In this document: in pieces, positions 17,660-24,894 of the stretch
Position numbering within the stretch: the first letter of the stretch is position 1
How the letters are laid out: each line of letters begins with the position of its first letter
Origin: a virus
IMG/VR virus record: IMGVR_UViG_3300010354_000280
Span: 1 to 34,768 of that record
Length of the DNA stretch: 34,768 nt
Direction: 5' to 3' (one strand)
Made by a program: the position numbers and the translations under genes
The notes under the pieces: generated by a model
The model's database searches: none
What the model saw: the letters and a program-made list of their open reading frames with translations, nothing else
What the model was told of the DNA's origin: nothing

Positions 17660-19351
17660 GTGGCAAGAACAACTAGATCAGGTGTAGCAGGATCAGCAGC
17701 AAGTGGGCTGGGTGGGTTGTCTGTACAAGATACGACAATTACTACCCTTACATCTGGAGAAAATATTACATTAAATGCACCGGGTGTAGGAACAAATATA
17801 ATAACAACTCCTTTACTAGCTCAAAATACAACAGGAGCAATAACTGGACTAACAGCAACATTATCAACAGGTACTGCCATAGTAACAGTTACAGGAGTAG
17901 GTCAAACTACTAACGGATTGCTTGTAGGTCAAGGTTTAACAATAACCGCTGGAACTGGATTATTTGGCGTAGGTGCAACAATAGCAAGTATTGACAGTAC
18001 TACTCAGTTTACAATGAGTGCAAATCATAATACAGCTGGCGCAATAACATTTTCACAAACACAAGCACCTGGATTAGGTGTAGTTGGTGGTATAGGTATC
18101 ACTCAAGACTTGTTTGCAGGATCGACTCTTACAGTGTCCGGAGGATTTACTGCTCCTATTGGTATATCCCCTGCTGTAGCATCTACTGGTGCGTTTACAT
18201 CATTGACTAGCACTGGCTTACATACTGTTACAAGTTCGGTTGATGCAACTGCTGTAAAAACTGGTGCTACTCTGACCGTTAATCATGATTTTACAGAAAG
18301 TAATATTTGGTATCATTATAATATTACATCTGATTTTACATTAAATTTAATAAATGTGCCTACCACTAACGATAGAGTTTTAGCAGTAAGTGTTGTTTTA
18401 GTACAAGGCGCTTCGGGTAGAGCAGTTACAGCTTTTCAAATTGATGGTGTTTCTCAAACATTGAGGTATCCAGGGTATATTCCTATTGTAGGATCAGCAA
18501 ATAGAACAGAAGTGCAGACTTTTGTTCTTACTAGAACAAGTAATGCTTGGACTGTAAGAACATATATGAGTACCTACGGAGAGAGTATTGGAACAAGCCC
18601 ACTTAATCCTGCGGCAAGTGCAGATGCTATTAAAACTGCAAATGCAAGTGCTACTAGTGGTTTATACTGGATTAAAGCATCCACCTGGACTTACCCTGCT
18701 CTTTGTTATTGTGAAATGTCATTACATGGAGGCGGATGGGTATATTTAATGCAAAGATTATGCACTAATGATCAAGGTCTCCCTTCAACCTATTTAACTG
18801 CTCCTGCTGCTGGGGCACCAAATCATGCTTTATCAAATTTTTATGGAGTAAGAGATCTACTTAATAATTCTCTTACAGTGCAAGCAATGTGGAACGGAAT
18901 AGTAGGAGCAGCAGGATCGGGCAAAGTTTATGCTAGAGAAGTTCAAGTTCTTGGAGGAACATACGACGAATCACAACGATATGTTTCAAGTGTAGATGCA
19001 GGCGCTATAGACTGGACAGCTTTTCAAAGATTTTTTGCAGGTAACTTTGTCAACGGAACATTTACAAGCACAAATTTATCAGTTTGGTATAATAACGGTA
19101 ATAACGTAGCATTAAACAAGCAAGGATTCTCATATAGCGCACCATACCTAGCAACTATAAATTCCGGAGCTACTAATGATACAGATTTATGGTTTTGTAA
19201 TGGAGCTGATGGTGATACAAGCACAGGAGCTAACTGGAGTTTTGCTCTACAAAAAGGTGGTTCGGCGCCGCCCGCAACCGCAACTACTGCGAATGGCGGA
19301 AATAGACATAGCGGAAGATCAAGATGGGCTATTATAGCAATCAAAGCATAA
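17660..19351 (+). CDS. Tail fibre protein with fibrinogen-like tip, GTG start (563 aa)
   Basis: Third of three tandem fibre paralogues. The start is GTG at 17660, supported by an ATGGAG Shine-Dalgarno at 17648-17653 and by an N-terminus (MARTTRSGVAGSAASGLGG) matching its neighbours. Residues about 55-134 form an inserted module (LSTGTAIVTVTGVGQTTNG, then GATIASIDSTTQFTMSANH) absent from the other two. The shaft continues with DFTLNLINVPTTNDRV. Near residues 333-362 comes a fibrinogen-like core, GLYWIKASTWTYPALCYCEM followed by HGGGWVYLMQR. The tip ends in RSRWAIIAIKA. Probably a receptor-binding fibre with a lectin-like head. The extra module accounts for most of its greater length. Confidence 0.72.
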   Translation: MARTTRSGVAGSAASGLGGLSVQDTTITTLTSGENITLNAPGVGTNIITTPLLAQNTTGAITGLTATLSTGTAIVTVTGVGQTTNGLLVGQGLTITAGTGLFGVGATIASIDSTTQFTMSANHNTAGAITFSQTQAPGLGVVGGIGITQDLFAGSTLTVSGGFTAPIGISPAVASTGAFTSLTSTGLHTVTSSVDATAVKTGATLTVNHDFTESNIWYHYNITSDFTLNLINVPTTNDRVLAVSVVLVQGASGRAVTAFQIDGVSQTLRYPGYIPIVGSANRTEVQTFVLTRTSNAWTVRTYMSTYGESIGTSPLNPAASADAIKTANASATSGLYWIKASTWTYPALCYCEMSLHGGGWVYLMQRLCTNDQGLPSTYLTAPAAGAPNHALSNFYGVRDLLNNSLTVQAMWNGIVGAAGSGKVYAREVQVLGGTYDESQRYVSSVDAGAIDWTAFQRFFAGNFVNGTFTSTNLSVWYNNGNNVALNKQGFSYSAPYLATINSGATNDTDLWFCNGADGDTSTGANWSFALQKGGSAPPATATTANGGNRHSGRSRWAIIAIKA

Positions 19352-19360
19352 GGAGAAAAA

Positions 19361-20560
19361 ATGGGGTTTTTTAATAAAGCATCACAAAGTTCAGCAGGAA
19401 AGTTTTATGAAAAACCAATTCCTTCATTTAGCGGACCAGATACAGCTACAATATCTGGAGCTAACAACGGATCCAATGTAAATGTAGGAACCTTTACACC
19501 TTTAACAGATCCGTTTGGAAGGGGTCGCACGACATTTTCATTTAATGGAGACTTACCTCCAGGGTGGACCTTTAACAGTATAAACGGTTCGATCACTATG
19601 CAAAGTATTTTAGGCGGTCTTAATGCAGAATTTGTAGTTTATAGATTTAGCGTAACAGCAAGCGAAATCGTTCCAAATTATAATCAAACTAGAACGGTTA
19701 CTAGAAAATATAGTATAAGTCTAACAACTGCTTGGATTAATAGACAGGTTATAACACAGGTTTATATGGCAGGAGGTTATCAAAATGGTGCAGTTTGGTC
19801 TAATGTTAATAGAACTACTGCCTCTACAGATACAACAGTAAACTTAGGTGATGGAACTATCGATAACTTTCATTATAAATCAGGAGCTTGTGGGTATACT
19901 AAGTTATATGTTTGGAATAATACTACTACTGCCTTTAATATGAGAACAGAAGTCAAACAAAATTCAGGACAATCAGTAGCTTCAGCTAATAGCGGAACAG
20001 CCTTCGAGCCTAATAGAGAGTTTGCATGGTGTAATGGTGAAGGAGCAGGGCAAGTAAGAAAATGGACGTTCAGTACAGAGACTGTAGCTAACTTAGGTAA
20101 TGGGTGGAATGATCACGCTGCCAGCATTTCAGGAGAATTTAGAGGAATTTGGTGGGGACAGAGTGCTCAGACAGCAAGAACAATATTTGCCACAGATGCT
20201 TGGGCTTACATGGGTCATAGCGCAGGAGCTCATGGACAACAAAAAGGTTTAATGGCTAAAACAGGCTTTGGCTATGGAGGAAATGAAGGAAACTATAACG
20301 GTGGTTATCAGTTTAGGAAAACAAATATAGAAACAGAAACTGGTGCTGGCACATTTAGCAAACTTCACGGGAACTACGGAGAAGAGAATTTTGGTATGGC
20401 GCAGACAGCAGGTTACTTGTTAGGGCAATACAATGGGGCACAGAATAATGCTTCGTTTAAATATACCTATGCTACTGATAGCGGATTTACAGGCGGAGCT
20501 ACATTAGAGCCAAAAGGACACGGAGGGTGTAGTTCAGGACACTGTGGGTGGAGAGACTAA
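19361..20560 (+). CDS. Conserved marine-phage virion protein with Ig-like N-terminus and kelch-like body (399 aa)
   Basis: After a short N-terminal arm (MGFFNKASQSSAGKFYEKP) comes a putative-Ig/cadherin-like stretch with DLPPGWTFNSINGSITM (about 66-82). This resembles the 'LPxGLxFDxxTGxIxG' core of He_PIG-type domains. The body has propeller-like repeats (VYMAGGYQNGAVWSNVNR, KSGACGYTKLYVWNN) and a highly patterned end: HGQQKGLMAKTGFGYGGNEG, NYGEENFGMAQTAGYLLGQY and the C-terminus GGCSSGHCGWRD. I recognise this end as typical of a conserved structural protein of T4-like marine phages. A clear AAGGAG Shine-Dalgarno precedes it. It is the last gene of the fibre run. A virion role is likely; its precise location is unknown. 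Confidence 0.68.
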   Translation: MGFFNKASQSSAGKFYEKPIPSFSGPDTATISGANNGSNVNVGTFTPLTDPFGRGRTTFSFNGDLPPGWTFNSINGSITMQSILGGLNAEFVVYRFSVTASEIVPNYNQTRTVTRKYSISLTTAWINRQVITQVYMAGGYQNGAVWSNVNRTTASTDTTVNLGDGTIDNFHYKSGACGYTKLYVWNNTTTAFNMRTEVKQNSGQSVASANSGTAFEPNREFAWCNGEGAGQVRKWTFSTETVANLGNGWNDHAASISGEFRGIWWGQSAQTARTIFATDAWAYMGHSAGAHGQQKGLMAKTGFGYGGNEGNYNGGYQFRKTNIETETGAGTFSKLHGNYGEENFGMAQTAGYLLGQYNGAQNNASFKYTYATDSGFTGGATLEPKGHGGCSSGHCGWRD

Positions 20561-20590
20561 CTAGATAATTATGTTTTTAGAGATTATAAA

Positions 20591-21442
20591 ATGACTTCAC
20601 AATTAACAAATTTTCCAGTTAACCTTTTTGAAAAATATGACGAATATACGCCACACGACTCTTCTACTACTCAAAATAAATTACTCTCTCCTGAGCAAAA
20701 AGCTATACTCGAAAAAGCAATGAATATAACTTTTGTCAATCCTAAGTTTAAAATGGAACATTTTGTAACTAGTGGACAAATTACTCCGTATAGTGCAATT
20801 AAACAATGGGTGCTAGAATTAAAAAGTCACGAAGAATCTACAGAAAATTATGAACACACAATTAATAAAATTGATTTAGAGATAGAAATTTTAGAATTAA
20901 AATTAGAGCAAACAGTTGATCAAATTGATCAAAAACTAATAGAAATAGAATTATTAGATAAAAGAAAACAAAATAAACAAAATAAAAGAAGACTAAAACA
21001 ACTGTATATCGAAAGAGAACAGTTTGTAGAATTAATTCAAGAGTTTTTAGCTAGACCAGAAAGTAAAACTCCAGATGGTAGAAGTTTATTAGATATTTTC
21101 GAAACTCCTGAAGAGGAAGAATATGAAAAACAATATTGGTCTGTGAGATTAGCTAGACAAGCAGCAATGGATATAAGTTCTTATGGTAAAATTAGTCATG
21201 GAAACTTAGATGCTATTTGTCAACTGCCTCCTGAAATGCAAAATCAAACTTTGGCACTAGCCCATGAAGTAAGTTTAAAAATAGAATCTGCAAATGATTA
21301 TATTAGAAATGAAACACATAAACATTTGTTAGCTAATGACAAAGAATACAAAGATAATACCAGCAGCAACAACAAAGCTACACCAAAAATTTCGCTGACT
21401 GAATACAAGGAAGGAAATATTAACGATGTTTATCGTAGTTGA
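20591..21442 (+). CDS. Coiled-coil protein of unknown function (283 aa)
   Basis: A charged, mainly helical protein. Residues about 75-155 form a long coiled coil rich in Glu, Lys, Leu and Ile (INKIDLEIEILELKLEQTVD and onward) ending in a Lys/Arg/Asn/Gln-rich stretch. The flanks contain SPEQKAILEKAM and SLLDIFETPEEEEYEKQYW. The C-terminus is Asn/Ser/Lys-rich. There is no catalytic motif, signal peptide or membrane segment. It starts 30 nt after the last fibre gene with a weak AGAGAT site, and its last 17 nt overlap the next gene, so the two are probably co-translated. Lying between the fibre block and the oxygenase run, it could be a fibre assembly factor or chaperone, but that is context only. 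Confidence 0.6.
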   Translation: MTSQLTNFPVNLFEKYDEYTPHDSSTTQNKLLSPEQKAILEKAMNITFVNPKFKMEHFVTSGQITPYSAIKQWVLELKSHEESTENYEHTINKIDLEIEILELKLEQTVDQIDQKLIEIELLDKRKQNKQNKRRLKQLYIEREQFVELIQEFLARPESKTPDGRSLLDIFETPEEEEYEKQYWSVRLARQAAMDISSYGKISHGNLDAICQLPPEMQNQTLALAHEVSLKIESANDYIRNETHKHLLANDKEYKDNTSSNNKATPKISLTEYKEGNINDVYRS

Positions 21443-21980
21443 AAGTTATGCCTCTAATGATCCACGAGTAGTTCCAGAAATGGAATATATGGATCATTAT
21501 AATGATTGGTTATTTGATATTGTTTATATACGACCAGAAAATGTTTCCAAAGTTCCTTTAAATGACATAAATTATATGGAAGTTCCAGAAGCAGTTGCTC
21601 GAGCAGCAAAATTTACAAAAGCCGATGCAAATTTTAGATGTAGTTTTGAAGATACCGGTCCGCAGCTCAGCGAAATACCGAACCAAACTTTAGATGACCA
21701 CCCAAACAAATTTAAAAAATATTATAATTTAACAGAACAAGATAAATCATTATTAATTGAATATTATAAAATACAGATGAAATTGTACATTAACTTTCAC
21801 TATAGGTTCCTTAATGCTGAAACTATAACAAGAAATGTTCAATATAGACAAAATCTGATAAATGAAATTAATAATTTAAATTCTGTTGAAGATTGTAGGG
21901 CAATTCTTCATAGTAAGTTTGATTGCCATACAGCAAGCACGGTAAACAGTGGACCTTCTAAATTAGATTTACATAGATAA
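21426..21980 (+). CDS. Unknown protein (184 aa), overlapping the preceding coiled-coil gene
   Basis: The start at 21426 has an AAGGAAGGAA Shine-Dalgarno about 8 nt upstream and overlaps the previous gene by 17 nt. The first half carries VVPEMEYMDHYNDWLFDIVY and 'IRPENVSKVPLNDINYMEVP'. The second half is helical and rich in Lys, Tyr and Asn, with two cysteines near the end (EDCRAILHSKFDCHT). I do not recognise the family. It is acidic at the N-terminus, has no hydrophobic segment long enough for a membrane helix, and is followed directly by the first oxygenase gene. It may act with the coiled-coil partner upstream, since the genes overlap; no function can be assigned. Confidence 0.55.
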   Translation: MFIVVESYASNDPRVVPEMEYMDHYNDWLFDIVYIRPENVSKVPLNDINYMEVPEAVARAAKFTKADANFRCSFEDTGPQLSEIPNQTLDDHPNKFKKYYNLTEQDKSLLIEYYKIQMKLYINFHYRFLNAETITRNVQYRQNLINEINNLNSVEDCRAILHSKFDCHTASTVNSGPSKLDLHR

Positions 21981-21981
21981 A

Positions 21982-22587
21982 TTGATATTTTTAAAAGATT
22001 ATATAGAAATCGACCAGTTTTTATCTGTTGACGATCAAACAAAACTTTTACACTATTTTATACACCCTAGTTTTCCTTGGGCAATGAGCCTAGACGCTGT
22101 TTATGGATCTGATGGTATAACTTATAATAATCAATCAACAATTGGTTTTTATCATACTCTACTTTATAAAGGAGAGCCTTGCTCAGAACAGCTTCATAAT
22201 CTGACCTGGGTAATAGATAAATTATATCAAACAAATTTTAAATTCTTTACCATAGATAAACTTTTAAGATTTAGAATAGGTTTTTTTACTAAAAATAATG
22301 ACATAACTCCACATAGTCCTCATGTAGATTATGAAGGTGAGCATTGGACTTGTGTTTACTATGTAAATCAGTGTGATGGCGATACGGTTGTTTACAATGA
22401 TACATTTCCGCAAATCACTCAGGATCAGATAAAGACTCATAAATTCACTGAAAAATATCGATGTAAACCCAAGATGGGAAAACTTGTTACCTTCGACGGC
22501 AAATACTATCATAGCAGCAGCTACCCCGTTATTAATCCATTTAGATTAGCTATCACATTTAATTTTACTGTAAATAAATTCGCTTAA
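21982..22587 (+). CDS. 2-oxoglutarate/Fe(II)-dependent oxygenase, HxD type (201 aa)
   Basis: A double-stranded beta-helix (cupin-fold) oxygenase of the prolyl-4-hydroxylase-like group. These enzymes couple decarboxylation of 2-oxoglutarate to hydroxylation of a substrate. The iron triad is visible as His114-x-Asp116 (SPHVDYEGEHW), and His177 (KYYHSSS). Arg188 (NPFRLAITF) should hold 2-oxoglutarate. The N-terminus IFLKDYIEIDQFLSVDD is a typical lead-in, which favours the TTG codon at 21982. The first ATG lies 34 codons further in and would remove that segment. No good Shine-Dalgarno precedes the TTG; translation may be coupled to the gene ending at 21980. Substrate unknown. First of five oxygenase-like genes in this run, each of a different subtype. 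Confidence 0.8.
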   Translation: MIFLKDYIEIDQFLSVDDQTKLLHYFIHPSFPWAMSLDAVYGSDGITYNNQSTIGFYHTLLYKGEPCSEQLHNLTWVIDKLYQTNFKFFTIDKLLRFRIGFFTKNNDITPHSPHVDYEGEHWTCVYYVNQCDGDTVVYNDTFPQITQDQIKTHKFTEKYRCKPKMGKLVTFDGKYYHSSSYPVINPFRLAITFNFTVNKFA

Positions 22588-22610
22588 ATAAAATCACAAC
22601 AGAGAATATA

Positions 22611-23216
22611 ATGTTTCAAGATTTTATTGGAGTATTTGACCAAGTATTAAGTGTCACTGAATGCAAAGAAATCATAGAATACTATGAAAATTTAAGATCA
22701 CTAGACTTAATTTATACAAGGCAAGATCTTAAAGATGGATTAGCTCATTATAAAAATGATGAGACTGCTTTTTTACTCCAGCACGATACTATTAATACTT
22801 TTAAACATAATCCTATTTTACAAAGTTTTGTAAAAGAATTTTGGAAATGCTATCAGTCTTATGTTAATGAATATAGTTTATTATATGAAAGTGGATTGCA
22901 CGGTATGCATAGTATACGGCTGCAAAAAACTAGGACTGGTCAAGGATTTCATATGTGGCATTATGAGTCTAGCGAATTAAGTACATCAAATAGAGTTATA
23001 GCCTGGAGCTTATATTTGAATACAGTTAAAGAAGGCGGAGAAACAGAATTTTTGTATTACAAAAAAAGAATTAACCCGATAGAAGGAAGACTTGTTATAT
23101 GGCCGGCGGGGTTTACTCATACACATAGAGGAAATCCTCCCTTATCAAATGACAAGTATATTATTACAGGCTGGTTAGAATTTATGGGCGGAACAAATGA
23201 CAAGAAAAATTTTTAG
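22611..23216 (+). CDS. 2-oxoglutarate/Fe(II)-dependent oxygenase, HxE type (201 aa)
   Basis: A 2OG oxygenase of the group with motif WHYES. The triad appears as His117-x-Glu119 and distal His170 or His172 (AGFTHTHRGNPP), with Lys182 (DKYIITGWLEF) where 2-oxoglutarate would be bound. The strand motif 'SLYLNTVKEGGETEFLYY' is characteristic of the family. Glu instead of Asp at the second metal position is unusual for 2OG enzymes generally but fits this WHxE subgroup. A 23-base gap follows the previous gene, with a weak AGAGAA site and a CTTAAATA sequence (22583-22590) that only partly resembles a late promoter. The last 20 nt overlap the next gene. Substrate unknown; hydroxylation of a protein side chain or a small molecule is possible. 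Confidence 0.8.
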   Translation: MFQDFIGVFDQVLSVTECKEIIEYYENLRSLDLIYTRQDLKDGLAHYKNDETAFLLQHDTINTFKHNPILQSFVKEFWKCYQSYVNEYSLLYESGLHGMHSIRLQKTRTGQGFHMWHYESSELSTSNRVIAWSLYLNTVKEGGETEFLYYKKRINPIEGRLVIWPAGFTHTHRGNPPLSNDKYIITGWLEFMGGTNDKKNF

Positions 23217-24894
23217 CATACCGTTAAATCCAAAATTAAATACTCAAGAGTTTTTTGATTTTTTAAACTTTTGTCAAGATTACAAAGATTGGATTGCTGA
23301 CGTATATGTTACTCTGAGAATACCTCCATTTCATCAAGATGCAATGGGTGATGTTATAATGTTAGAAGAAGCAAAGCTCAGTTTAATTGAGTCAGCAATG
23401 AATTTGCATAATTCTACCGGAATAGATATAAGTGCAACTTTTAACAACATACAGGTGCCACCTACACAAAAAAATCTAGATACTTTTATAAAAAGTTTTC
23501 ATAAACTTTACGGGTTAGGAATAAAAACCTTAGTTGTTCCTCATACGCATTGGGTCGCTACTGGACAAATACAGGCAGCGTTTCCTGGAATTTATATTAA
23601 AAATACTATCTTACGTGATGTACACACTGCTCAAGAAATAGTTAATCTAGCCAAATACGGCTTTGATTATATTAATCTTGATCGAGATTTAATGCGTGAT
23701 AAAGAAAAATTATTAGAAATTAAAAGAGCTAAAGAGTTTGTTAAAAAAGAATATGGTAAAGACTTAGCTATTAGTTTGTTAGCCAATGAAGGATGTGTAG
23801 GGCAATGTCCTATGATGGTAGAGCATTTTGAATATAACAATAATAGAACAGAAACTATGCCGCAATATTTTTACGATCCTATAAGCAGAACTACATGCCC
23901 TAAATGGGATGTAGAAGACCCTGCTATAGCTCTAAAAACAGCTAATTTTAGCCCCTGGAAAGCGGATTGGGATTACTACTTAGATGAGCTAGGTATTGAT
24001 GTTTTCAAAATGCACGGGCGTGAAGATAAAGGCCGTTTACAAGAAACTATGACCTTGATTTCTAGATATGTAAATGGAGAAACATTTGTAGATCCTGGAT
24101 TTGAACAGTGGTGCCAAGAAACTAACATAGTAGGAAAACCTATAGAACTTTGGCGAGAAAAAATTAGAACCTGTAGGTTTGAGTGTTGGGAATGCCAATA
24201 TTGTGATAAAATACACGATAAAAAATCAAACCTTGATTTTACACCTTTAGTCAAGCACGTAGCACAAGCTATTGCAGATTCTGGTGTACCAAAGATTTTC
24301 GTAGATGTTCCTGGTTTAACAAGCCCTAGAGTACAAACATTAATAAATCATATAGCTTCTGGAATAGGAACATATATGGAAGTTGGATCTTATTTAGGAG
24401 CTACGGCGATAGCGGCTCTTAAAAATAACACTATTAAGGCAGCTTTCATTGATAACTGGGAACAAGTACCTCAACCAAAAATTGAAGGAAGAAAAATTTC
24501 TGATGTTAGCAGTAAAGAAATTTTCGCTGAAAACATAAGACCTTTTGTTAATAATAGTTTTGTAACTATATTAGATAGTGATATGTTTGAAGTTCCTATT
24601 TGGGAATTTAATAAAGCAGTACAGTTTTTATTCTACGATGGTCCTCACGATAAAGAAACAACTAAGAAAGCTATAATGTTTTATTATTCAGCTTTGGCGG
24701 ACGAATCGGTGCTTGTTGTCGACGATGCTAACTGGACTGAAGTTGTAGAAGGAACCTTTGAAGCTTTAGAGGAGCTAGGAGCACAAATAACATATCAACG
24801 TTTATTACTTAATGATGAAGAGAATATAGAGGAATGGTGGAACGGACTTTTAATTTGTGTGATAAGGAAAAACGATGCTAATCAACAAAGTTAA
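23197..24894 (+). CDS. U32-like Fe-S/TIM-barrel domain fused to class I SAM methyltransferase (565 aa)
   Basis: Two domains. Residues about 1-345 resemble the peptidase-U32 family, whose UbiU/UbiV/RlhA-type members bind Fe-S clusters and take part in hydroxylations. Visible signs are LGIKTLVVPHTHW, GFDYINLDRDLM, LLANEGCVGQCPMM (Cys200, Cys204), Cys234 in TTCPKW, and FKMHGREDKGR, corresponding to the 'KIEGR' element. A further cluster Cys326-x3-Cys330-x2-Cys333-x2-Cys336 closes the domain. Residues about 350-560 form a methyltransferase_24-like fold: YMEVGSYLGATAIAAL (SAM motif I), AAFIDNW, FLFYDGPHDKETTK and VLVVDDANW. The gene overlaps both neighbours by 20 nt. I know no such fusion by name. 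Likely an Fe-S dependent modifying enzyme coupled to a methyl transfer, substrate unknown. The U32 assignment is by motif and less certain than the methyltransferase. Confidence 0.72.
   Translation: MTRKIFSIPLNPKLNTQEFFDFLNFCQDYKDWIADVYVTLRIPPFHQDAMGDVIMLEEAKLSLIESAMNLHNSTGIDISATFNNIQVPPTQKNLDTFIKSFHKLYGLGIKTLVVPHTHWVATGQIQAAFPGIYIKNTILRDVHTAQEIVNLAKYGFDYINLDRDLMRDKEKLLEIKRAKEFVKKEYGKDLAISLLANEGCVGQCPMMVEHFEYNNNRTETMPQYFYDPISRTTCPKWDVEDPAIALKTANFSPWKADWDYYLDELGIDVFKMHGREDKGRLQETMTLISRYVNGETFVDPGFEQWCQETNIVGKPIELWREKIRTCRFECWECQYCDKIHDKKSNLDFTPLVKHVAQAIADSGVPKIFVDVPGLTSPRVQTLINHIASGIGTYMEVGSYLGATAIAALKNNTIKAAFIDNWEQVPQPKIEGRKISDVSSKEIFAENIRPFVNNSFVTILDSDMFEVPIWEFNKAVQFLFYDGPHDKETTKKAIMFYYSALADESVLVVDDANWTEVVEGTFEALEELGAQITYQRLLLNDEENIEEWWNGLLICVIRKNDANQQS

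Noticed and set aside
14816-19351. Collagen-like shafts that might be the target of prolyl hydroxylases
   Set aside because: No Gly-x-y runs are present in any of the fibres; the shafts are beta-type Ser/Thr/Gly/Asn sequences, so a collagen hydroxylation model does not follow from this window.
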